Source of the DNA: a virus | Direction: 5' to 3' (one strand) | IMG/VR virus record: IMGVR_UViG_3300036851_000110 | Coordinates: 1-31,657 of that record | DNA: 31,657 nt | Shown here: one piece after another, positions 6,098 through 11,574 of the stretch | How positions within the stretch are numbered: the first letter of the stretch is position 1 | Layout: every line of letters begins with the position of its first letter | Program-made: the position numbers and the translations under genes | Notes under the pieces: generated by a model | Seen by the model: the letters and a program-made list of their open reading frames with translations, nothing else | What the model was told of the DNA's origin: nothing | The model's database searches: none

Positions 6098-6306
6098 CAA
6101 TGGCAACGCTCACAATCCCAGTATCTGAGTACACCGCAGCAACCGGCCACGCGGACGTCATGCGTAGGCCTCTGTGCCAGTGGCTCAAGCGAACGCGCTA
6201 TATCGAGCCGGAATGGGTCGGAGGTGTCTCGATCCACATCCCTACTGCCACGATCCATGTTGACTGGTTCCCGCCGGCCGATGTTTTGAAAGGTCGGGCG
6301 CGATGA
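6094..6306 (+). CDS. Small protein of unknown function
   Basis: 70 residues from ATG 6094, overlapping the protease stop (ATGA); an ATG two codons later is an alternative. It is a compact mixed sequence (MATLTIPVSEYTAATGH..., RPLCQWLKRTRYIEPEWVGG) with no signal peptide or membrane segment. Tight coupling to the SprT-like gene suggests a shared role. I do not recognise a family. Confidence 0.6.
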   Translation: MTMATLTIPVSEYTAATGHADVMRRPLCQWLKRTRYIEPEWVGGVSIHIPTATIHVDWFPPADVLKGRAR

Positions 6307-6437
6307 CCCGGACTATCCTCAGGATCTGGCTGGTCGCGCTGCTCACCACCTACGTGGTGGGCGGATCTCTGGTTCTGGTATCTCCTAGGTTCCTACCTAT
6401 TGACATAGATAGGAAACTGTCCCATATATCACCGTAA
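6303..6437 (+). CDS. 44-residue single-span membrane protein
   Basis: ATG 6303 overlaps the previous stop (ATGA). The product starts MTRTILRIWLVALLTTYVVG and has one hydrophobic span (about residues 5-26), then a short basic tail. Its second half overlaps the promoter and operator of the next gene, which either limits its expression or argues that the frame is accidental. The coupling is the main support. Confidence 0.4.
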   Translation: MTRTILRIWLVALLTTYVVGGSLVLVSPRFLPIDIDRKLSHISP

Positions 6438-6449
6438 TTATGGGACAGT
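6384..6449 (+). promoter_or_regulatory. Promoter and operator of the TopoVI-A-like gene
   Basis: A CCTAGG (6384-6389) precedes TTGACA (6400-6405). A weak AT-rich -10 lies near 6423-6430. ACTGTCCCATA (6416-6426) and TATGGGACAGT (6439-6449) form a perfect 11-bp inverted repeat with a 12-bp spacer that spans the -10 and likely start of transcription. The gene begins 7 bp later and its product ends in a helix-turn-helix, so self-repression is possible. Confidence 0.6.
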
Positions 6450-6455
6450 ATCCAG

Positions 6456-7538
6456 ATGGCATCTAAGACCACGAGACCGCGCGGGTTCGCACCCTGGAAC
6501 CCAGAGCCCGCCAGCTTGGCGATCGTCGAGCAGATCAAGGCTGTGCTGGTGGAATATGAGGACTACCTGCCGCTAACCATGCGGCAGGTGTACTACCGGC
6601 TTGTGGGCACGCGCGGCTACGCCAAGACGGAGAAGGCGTACAAGCAGCTCCTGGAGATAGCCAACCGCGCGCGGCGGTCCGGGCTGATCGAGTTCGGCGA
6701 CATCCGAGACGACGGCATCAGGATCGAGCGGCCGTACATGCTGAAGGACTTCGCCCACGGCATCAGGAACATGGTGGCCACGGCGAAGTCATATCGCCTC
6801 GACCGGCAGAAGGGTCAGAAGGTCCGGCTCATGGTCATGTGCGAGGCGGCCGGCATGGTGCCGCAGCTCGTGCGCGTCTGCGATCCCTACAGCATCTCTG
6901 TGCAGTCGAGCGGCGGCTTTGACAGCGTGACTGCCAAGCATGACCTTGCCCGCCAGCTGGTCAAGGACGGCTCGACCATAGTGCTGCACATCGGCGACCA
7001 CGATCCGAGTGGCGTGCATGTGTTCTCCAGCCTCGATGAGGACGTGACCGCGTTCGTCCAGGCGCAAGGCGGAGACGTGGTGTTCAGCCGGCTTGCGGTC
7101 ACCCCGGAGCAGATCGAGCGCATGAGCCTGGAGACGGCGCCGCGCAAGAGCACGGACAACCGGAGCTTTCGCGGCGTAGGCGATGACCCTGACGCCACGG
7201 TGCAGGCTGAGGCGATACCGCCCGACGAGCTGGCGCGCATCGTCGAGGACCGGATCACCAGACAGATGGATATGGAGGCCTATCAGGCCGTGCTCGACCT
7301 GGAGGATACGGAGCGGGCGCGCCTGGTCACCAAGGTGCAGCGCCGCCCAAGAGGGCGACCCCGCCTCGATCTGTCAGAGGCGCGCGACACCATCATGTCT
7401 GCGCCCGAATGGGCATCGGTCAGGGACATCGCCGAGCAGACGGGCCTGAGCAAGAGCACGGTGCATCGCCTGTTCAAGCGGAACAAGGTCACCCCTGGAG
7501 GCATCAGCGGCAGACCGAGGAAGCCTAAGCCGACCTGA
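6456..7538 (+). CDS. TopoVI-A/Spo11-like protein (mini-A type) with C-terminal helix-turn-helix
   Basis: 360 residues from ATG 6456. Residues 40-49 (LTMRQVYYRL) match the winged-helix catalytic motif of TopoVI-A/Spo11, in which the second Tyr (here Tyr47) attacks DNA. A TOPRIM core follows: Glu130 in MVMCEAAGM and Asp181/Asp183 in IGDHDPSGVHVF. No partner resembling TopoVI-B is encoded here, which fits the stand-alone 'Topo mini-A' proteins described from mobile elements. Residues 297-303 (RPRGRPR) and 352-355 (GRPR) look like AT-hook cores and flank a resolvase-type helix-turn-helix (about 320-341, SVRDIAEQTGLSKSTVHRLF). Possible jobs are DNA nicking or relaxation, dimer resolution, or replication initiation. 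The family call is fairly firm and the activity unproven. Confidence 0.78.
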   Translation: MASKTTRPRGFAPWNPEPASLAIVEQIKAVLVEYEDYLPLTMRQVYYRLVGTRGYAKTEKAYKQLLEIANRARRSGLIEFGDIRDDGIRIERPYMLKDFAHGIRNMVATAKSYRLDRQKGQKVRLMVMCEAAGMVPQLVRVCDPYSISVQSSGGFDSVTAKHDLARQLVKDGSTIVLHIGDHDPSGVHVFSSLDEDVTAFVQAQGGDVVFSRLAVTPEQIERMSLETAPRKSTDNRSFRGVGDDPDATVQAEAIPPDELARIVEDRITRQMDMEAYQAVLDLEDTERARLVTKVQRRPRGRPRLDLSEARDTIMSAPEWASVRDIAEQTGLSKSTVHRLFKRNKVTPGGISGRPRKPKPT

Positions 7539-7539
7539 G

Positions 7540-7704
7540 CTACTTGCCGGCCGGCTTCTCGTCCAATCTCGCGAGGTGCTCGCGAATAATCCTGACGATG
7601 TACGTCGACAGCGAGATCATCTCCGCGTCGGCAAGCCGGCGTAGCTTCTCCTTCATGCCGAAGGCCATCCTGACGTTGACGGTGCTGTCGCGCTTCGCGG
7701 CCAT
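7540..7704 (-). CDS. 54-residue ribbon-helix-helix regulator
   Basis: Convergent with the TopoVI-A-like gene; the stop codons are almost adjacent. ATG at 7704-7702. The protein reads MAAKRDSTVNVRMAFGMKEK, then LRRLADAEMISLSTYIVRII, then REHLARLDEKPAGK. The strand (STVNVRMAF) followed by two helices with Ser-Thr-Tyr at the turn is the Arc/CopG pattern. The divergent spacer to 7802 carries repeats that could be its operator. The gene is small but the domain match is clear. Confidence 0.75.
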   Translation of the reverse strand: MAAKRDSTVNVRMAFGMKEKLRRLADAEMISLSTYIVRIIREHLARLDEKPAGK

Positions 7705-7750
7705 GCGGTGTGCCTAGTCTGTGCCAATTGACGCCGCAAGCGCTCACACG

Positions 7751-7785
7751 TAACACTTGCGGTCCGGAATGGTCCGGTTGTGTTA
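7751..7785. promoter_or_regulatory. Operator-like repeats in a divergent spacer
   Basis: TAACAC (7751-7756) and GTGTTA (7780-7785) form an inverted repeat. Between them GGTCCGG occurs twice (7761-7767 and 7771-7777), ten bases apart, about one helical turn. The site lies between the RHH gene (start 7704, minus) and the gene at 7802 (plus) and is a candidate target of that RHH protein. Confidence 0.45.
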
Positions 7786-7801
7786 TGTGCGGAGTAGCAG
7801 C

Positions 7802-8098
7802 GTGACGACGACGGGGAATGCTCCCGAGGTTACCCGGGAGAAGCTGACGACACTGGTTCTTCAGTCTGGATCCGTCCTAGTGGGCGATCCGAGAGCGCCG
7901 ATCGAGAACGGCGCGCGCGTGATTGTCACGCTATGGGACGGCAGGCAGTTCGATGGCCATGCCTGCGTGCCGAGCGCCAAGGGCGTCACGTACAAAGTCC
8001 GACTCTCGACCGGCGGTATCTTGCGGCGCATGCGGAGACATACCCTAGCGAGAGTCATTCAGGAGATACCGCGGACGAATCAGACGAGCCGCGGCTGA
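7802..8098 (+). CDS. Small basic protein of unknown function
   Basis: 98 residues from GTG 7802, with GGAG at 7791-7794; an earlier TTG at 7757 lies inside the operator-like repeats and is less likely. The sequence is rich in beta-type segments (GSVLVGD, ARVIVTLWDGRQFDGHA, YKVRLSTGGILRRMRRHTL), suggesting a small barrel, with a basic C-terminus. No membrane segment or known motif. No partner gene follows; a 455-bp non-coding stretch comes next. Confidence 0.55.
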   Translation: MTTTGNAPEVTREKLTTLVLQSGSVLVGDPRAPIENGARVIVTLWDGRQFDGHACVPSAKGVTYKVRLSTGGILRRMRRHTLARVIQEIPRTNQTSRG

Positions 8099-8553
8099 CA
8101 AAAAACACGCCTACATGCAAGAGTAAGTCGGTGCGGCAGAGTGTCGCATCGGCTCTATACTTGATAGTCCAAGTACAGCAGCAAGAAATACTCAAGTAAA
8201 TCAGGCACTTATCGAAAGCAAAACGAGCACTATACCACACGCAGACCAAGTCATGCAAGCCCGAACTACTTGACACATACAACAATTTCGACTATATATA
8301 TAGGGGAGATGTAGCGCGACCCGCTTCCTTGCCGGGTTTGCGCGCAAGCGTCTCTGTTCGTTCCGGTTGCTCATGCCGGTGCTTCCGAACACGTCGGCGA
8401 CCCAGTGGGACGGGTCGCCGACCCCGGAGGCTAGGCATCCAAGTAGGGCGCGTCGCAGGAACAAACCTAGGTTCCAAAGTAGGATCCTAGGCCCAGCGTA
8501 CAAACCGGCCATCCCAGTGGCCTTCTTGGAAGTCGTCATGAGCATCGAGGAAC
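8099..8553. other. 455-bp non-coding region: AT-rich upstream part, promoter and structured leader
   Basis: The first 200 bases are AT-rich for this element and hold an inverted repeat TACTTG-N6-CAAGTA (8158-8175). The promoter is at 8270-8298. The transcribed leader (about 8304-8553) holds ACCCG/CGGGT, the palindrome TTGCGCGCAA (8338-8347), and a perfect 11-bp hairpin, GTCGGCGACCC (8393-8403) with GGGTCGCCGAC (8412-8422). Two CCTAGG hexamers (8466-8471 and 8486-8491) follow. Open frames through the leader lack ribosome binding sites. Confidence 0.65.
8270..8298 (+). promoter_or_regulatory. Strong sigma70-type promoter
   Basis: TTGACA (8270-8275), a 17-bp spacer and TATATA (8293-8298) form the best promoter match in the window. 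It points towards the HNH-AP2 and NusG-like genes and possibly on into the late operon. Transcription would start near 8305. Confidence 0.8.
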
Positions 8554-9138
8554 ATGAAACGGAAGACATCGGCCCTGGTGGCCACCAACGCGCACGTGCT
8601 GCGCGGTCAGCTAGAATTCGAGTTTCAGTCCAGCACGAAGGTGAAGCAGATCGGGCTCACTCAGCAGCGCCTAAGGGAGCTTCTGATGTACGATCCTGAA
8701 ACCGGCATATTCACCTGGCGTGTTCGGCGCGGCGGCACGGCGAACGCCGGCACAGTCGCCGGCAGCACTGACACTACCGGCCATCTCCAGATCAAGATCG
8801 ACGGGAAGCTCTACCTCGCGCATCGGCTCGTGTGGCTGTACGTCCATGGGTACTGGCCATCGCTTGAGATCGATCACCGAGACGGTGAGAAGCAGAACAA
8901 CAGGCTGAAAAATCTCCGCCTCGCGACGAGCGCGGACAACAGCAGGAACACGCCAGCCAAGAACACCAATACCAGCGGCATCAAAGGCGTGTCGTGGTTC
9001 AAAGGCCGGTGGGTCGCCCAAATCAACGTCAGTGGCAAGAAGTTCTATCTCGGCCGCTTCGTGGAAAAGGAATCCGCAGGGCTCGCTTACGCAGAAGCCG
9101 CGCACAGGTATCACGGCGAATTCGCGAGAGTCGCCTGA
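8554..9138 (+). CDS. HNH homing endonuclease with AP2 DNA-binding domain
   Basis: 194 residues from ATG 8554, with GAGG just upstream. Residues about 85-128 (AHRLVWLYVHGYWPSLEIDHRDG, then N-N-R-L-K-N-L-R) match the HNH_3 nuclease core with catalytic His108 in IDH. Residues about 141-190 (SGIKGVSWFKGRWVAQI...YLGRF...A.AYAEAAHRYHGEFA) match the AP2 DNA-binding domain. Free-standing HNH-AP2 genes are selfish homing endonucleases common in phages. The stop overlaps the start of the NusG-like gene (TGATG), so despite being probably mobile it is fully part of this operon. Confidence 0.88.
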   Translation: MKRKTSALVATNAHVLRGQLEFEFQSSTKVKQIGLTQQRLRELLMYDPETGIFTWRVRRGGTANAGTVAGSTDTTGHLQIKIDGKLYLAHRLVWLYVHGYWPSLEIDHRDGEKQNNRLKNLRLATSADNSRNTPAKNTNTSGIKGVSWFKGRWVAQINVSGKKFYLGRFVEKESAGLAYAEAAHRYHGEFARVA

Positions 9139-9659
9139 TGTGGTTCGCGATCATGTCTCACCCGAGGCGAGAGGCTGCCGCAGCTCAGGAGATGCGATCT
9201 CTTGGGCTGGTGGCGTTCTATCCCTGGTGTCGAGTTCGGAGGAACAGACGGCAAGGTAGGCAGGTGGTCACACAATGGCTCGCAGAGCCGTATTACCCGC
9301 GCTACCTGTTCGCCGACTGCTCGCTCTCCGACATCCACAAGATCAACGCCAACAGGTACGTCTCGCGCGTGGTGCAGTTCGGAGAGAAGCCGAGCATCAT
9401 CCCGGATGACGTGATGACGATCATCATGGCCGGCGGCAGGTCGGATGGCCTAATGGGCTCGAAAGACGAGATCGCCCGCGCACGGTTCAAGGCGGCCGAA
9501 ACGGTCAAGTTCGTGCACGGCAGCCCGATGGCTGGCGTCATCGCACGGATCATCGCCGACGACGGCCAGCGCGACGTGCAGGTCCTGGTCATGAACCTGA
9601 TGGGTGCTGACCGTGAAATGAAGGTGCCAGCGTCATCGCTGGAGCTGGTTACTGCGTAA
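9138..9659 (+). CDS. NusG/RfaH-like transcription antitermination factor
   Basis: 173 residues from ATG 9138, overlapping the HNH stop; the longer frame from 8994 is a shadow of the HNH gene. Residues 1-85 (MWFAIMSHPRREAAAAQEM, then Q.LAEPYYPRYLFAD) fit the NGN domain that sits on RNA polymerase. Residues 120-170 (VKFVHGSPMAGVIARI...V.VNLMG...VPASSLELV) fit a KOW domain. The gene lies after a structured leader and before the late operon. A phage-specific elongation factor that helps polymerase pass terminators, or favours phage RNA, is the obvious role. The bacterial copy would be in the host, so this is a paralogue. Confidence 0.8.
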   Translation: MWFAIMSHPRREAAAAQEMRSLGLVAFYPWCRVRRNRRQGRQVVTQWLAEPYYPRYLFADCSLSDIHKINANRYVSRVVQFGEKPSIIPDDVMTIIMAGGRSDGLMGSKDEIARARFKAAETVKFVHGSPMAGVIARIIADDGQRDVQVLVMNLMGADREMKVPASSLELVTA

Positions 9660-9665
9660 CGATCG

Positions 9666-9719
9666 ACCCTGACCCCGGTTTGGCTCAAGAATTCTTGAGC
9701 CAAACGGACAGCTCAGGGT
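9666..9719. terminator. Nested palindrome after the NusG-like gene
   Basis: GTTTGGCTCAAGAA (9678-9691) and its exact complement (9692-9705) make a 28-bp perfect palindrome. It is enclosed by ACCCTGA (9666-9672) and TCAGGGT (9713-9719) centred one base away. The hairpin begins 7 nt after the stop codon. There is no run of T on either side, so a simple rho-independent terminator is not certain. RNA processing, a protein-binding site or a cruciform are alternatives. Confidence 0.6.
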
Positions 9720-9795
9720 AGGTCCGGCCGATATCGAGGCCTGAAGGCAGAGGACGCCAAGTCCCTGCCTGTCTTTACGCAACCGGATACATCAC

Positions 9796-9981
9796 ATGGA
9801 ACGCTCCAGGGTTGTACGGCTGGTCCGCACCGTCGACTGCGTCGGGCACGACGAGCACGGGTATAAGACCTACGCGCCTGTCGGTATGGCCGTCAGAACG
9901 GAGCCGGCAGGAGCATCGCCCAAGATGAGCGTGCAGAGCGCCGCAAAGGTGCTCTCTGTCATGTTCGCGGAAGGGGCATGA
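9796..9981 (+). CDS. Small protein of unknown function, first gene of the late operon
   Basis: 61 residues from ATG 9796; the ribosome binding site is weak. No hydrophobic span. The stop overlaps the next start (ATGA, 9978-9981), which is the main reason to accept it. Nothing about function can be read from the sequence. Confidence 0.5.
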   Translation: MERSRVVRLVRTVDCVGHDEHGYKTYAPVGMAVRTEPAGASPKMSVQSAAKVLSVMFAEGA

Positions 9982-10292
9982 CCATGTCGAGAACGCGCGC
10001 ACCTACTCAAGAGCCAGAGAACGTCATGCCCAAATGGCTCCCCCAGATCGTGTTCGCCGTGGTGGTCTACAGCCTCGCCATCACCTTCGGCGGCGCCTGG
10101 TGGGCGGCCAGCCAGAGCGCAGCCATCGCCGCATCTCGAGACATCAACGCGCGCCTCGAGGCTGATGTCCGTTCCCTGCAGAGCAAGTCGGATCGGCTCG
10201 CTGTCCTGGAGGAGAAGATTGGACAGATCAGCAAGACCCTGGAGAAGATGGAAGCCGCAATGAGTCGGCAACCTATCCGAGGGAAATCATGA
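9978..10292 (+). CDS. Single-span membrane protein with coiled coil
   Basis: 104 residues from ATG 9978 (a second ATG at 9984). Residues about 22-46 (LPQIVFAVVVYSLAITFGGAWW) form a membrane helix. The remainder (SRDINARLEADVRSLQSKSD, RLAVLEEKIGQISKTLEKMEAA) is a strong coiled coil. The gene overlaps a lipoprotein gene by ATGA. A membrane protein with a coiled coil followed by a lipoprotein resembles an i-spanin/o-spanin pair. A clear spanin pair exists at 30686-31100, however, so another envelope role is equally possible. Confidence 0.65.
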   Translation: MTMSRTRAPTQEPENVMPKWLPQIVFAVVVYSLAITFGGAWWAASQSAAIAASRDINARLEADVRSLQSKSDRLAVLEEKIGQISKTLEKMEAAMSRQPIRGKS

Positions 10293-10663
10293 GGATCATC
10301 GTTGCAGGTTTCGTCGTGGCTCTGGCCGGATGCAGCCATGAGCCAGACCTGATCGACATTGCAAACGCCGGCATCAAGGATGCTCAGGCAAACTACGACC
10401 GAGACTACAGCCCCAAGGCCTTGAAGGCTGCACAAGACCGGGACATCTCAGCCGCTCAGAAGTACGCCGCAGAGCAGAGAGCCAAGTGGGATCGTGACCA
10501 CCCCAACCAGGTCGCATTTGCCAAGACGTTCTGCGCCAAGATGCCGATCGAGCGCGACGCATACGCCGCTGAGCTGTGGGATCGGGAGAGCACCACACCG
10601 GGAAGCAGGTTCACCAGCTACCGCTCAGTGCGGTTCAGGCTCTACCGCAATACCGGATGCTGA
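10289..10663 (+). CDS. Small lipoprotein
   Basis: 124 residues from ATG 10289. The N-terminus MRIIVAGFVVALAGCSHEPD is a short lipoprotein signal with lipobox LAGC, so the mature protein would start at Cys15. The rest is charged and helical, with Cys at the extreme C-terminus. It follows a membrane coiled-coil protein with overlapping start and stop. Envelope disruption or superinfection exclusion by a lipoprotein are possible roles; neither is shown. Confidence 0.65.
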   Translation: MRIIVAGFVVALAGCSHEPDLIDIANAGIKDAQANYDRDYSPKALKAAQDRDISAAQKYAAEQRAKWDRDHPNQVAFAKTFCAKMPIERDAYAAELWDRESTTPGSRFTSYRSVRFRLYRNTGC

Positions 10664-10664
10664 C

Positions 10665-11000
10665 ATGAGCAGGGACGATAGGCGCTCACCCGAGGCCAAG
10701 ACCTATCGTCGGATGTACAAGTCTGCACGCTGGCAGAACATCAGGAAGCAGCAGCTTGCCAAGCACCCATTGTGCAACCGGCATCTTCGGCAGGGCAGAA
10801 TAGTCAAGGCCACCACGGTGCACCACGTCGAGCCCCATCGTGGCGACGAGGCTAAGTTCTTCGGCGGTCCGTTCGAGTCCCTATGCGATAGCTGCCACAA
10901 TTCCGATGCGCAGCAACAAGAGGTCCGAGGCTACAGCACCGAAGTAGGGCCAGACGGCTGGCCTTTAGACAGCAATCACCCCGTCCACAAGAAGCCCTAG
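10665..11000 (+). CDS. HNH endonuclease next to the terminase genes
   Basis: 111 residues from ATG 10665, one base after the previous stop. KSARWQNIRKQQLAKHPLC, then VHHVEPHRGDEAKFF, then ESLCDSCHN is the standard HNH layout with Cys37, His53/His54 and the CDSCH zinc and catalytic residues (74-78). HNH proteins directly upstream of the small terminase gene occur in many HK97-type phages, where they act with terminase in DNA packaging and cos cleavage (HK97 gp74 is the known case). That role is probable here. Confidence 0.85.
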   Translation: MSRDDRRSPEAKTYRRMYKSARWQNIRKQQLAKHPLCNRHLRQGRIVKATTVHHVEPHRGDEAKFFGGPFESLCDSCHNSDAQQQEVRGYSTEVGPDGWPLDSNHPVHKKP

Positions 11001-11070
11001 CAGGGCTCAGGACAGGCGCCAGCCCTAGCCCTACCCACCCCTAATCCAAGATTACGATGCCCGTCAGGCC

Positions 11071-11131
11071 TGAAATCTAGGTCTTGGGCGTGAAATCCTG
11101 GAACGGGGGGGCATCATCGCTGAAATCGAGG
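11071..11131. other. Three phased TGAAATC repeats, candidate packaging site
   Basis: TGAAATC followed by N(A/T)GG occurs at 11071, 11091 and 11121. The spacings are 20 and 30 bp, so all three face the same side of the helix. They lie in the only gap (11001-11199) between the HNH gene and the small terminase gene, where cos or pac sites usually are. A run of seven G (11104-11110) lies between the second and third repeats. Confidence 0.5.
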
Positions 11132-11199
11132 CTCACCTCGGGACCGGCGGTGGGTCTCTAAAACTCAACGCCACACTTCCCAAGTCCGACCGGCAACTC

Positions 11200-11574
11200 A
11201 TGGCATATCCACGCACGCCGCTGGCGAAAGCCAAGGCCACAGGTCAGACCGCGAAAAATCCTGCGCGCTTCAAAGAGCGCAAGGAACCGGCATCGCGTCC
11301 ACTGGGGAAACCATCACCCTGGCTTACCGAACGGGAGCAAGAGGTGTGGGAGGCGTTTCGACGTGAGGTCACATGGTTGACCGAGGCTGATCGCAGCACC
11401 GTCGAAAACGCCTGCACGCTGCGTGCCCGCATCTGGGATGGCGAACGAGACGAGAAGGTAATCGGCCGACTGCAGAGCTGCCTCGCTCGCATGGGCGCGA
11501 CGCCGGCCGACCGGACGAAGGTATATGTCCCGCAAGACGACGAAGCCGACCCGGCCGACGAGTTCCTCCAGTAA
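11200..11574 (+). CDS. terS: Terminase small subunit (P27-like)
   Basis: 124 residues from ATG 11200. The layout (basic N-terminal 35 residues; P.WLTEREQEVWEAFRREVTWLTEADRSTVENACTLRARIWD; then a helical dimer region) fits the P27 family of small terminase subunits. These bind the packaging site and hand DNA to the large subunit. Its 3' end overlaps the large subunit gene by 50 bp. Identity rests on pattern and position. Confidence 0.75.
   Translation: MAYPRTPLAKAKATGQTAKNPARFKERKEPASRPLGKPSPWLTEREQEVWEAFRREVTWLTEADRSTVENACTLRARIWDGERDEKVIGRLQSCLARMGATPADRTKVYVPQDDEADPADEFLQ

Noticed and set aside
8367-8699. 110-residue open frame in the leader before the HNH-AP2 gene
   Set aside because: It overlaps the better supported HNH-AP2 frame, lacks a ribosome binding site, reads through the hairpins and has no recognisable domain.
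9666-9719. Protelomerase target (hairpin telomere) as in N15-type linear phage-plasmids
   Set aside because: No protelomerase or other tyrosine-recombinase-like gene is seen, and the terminal repeat points to a circle.
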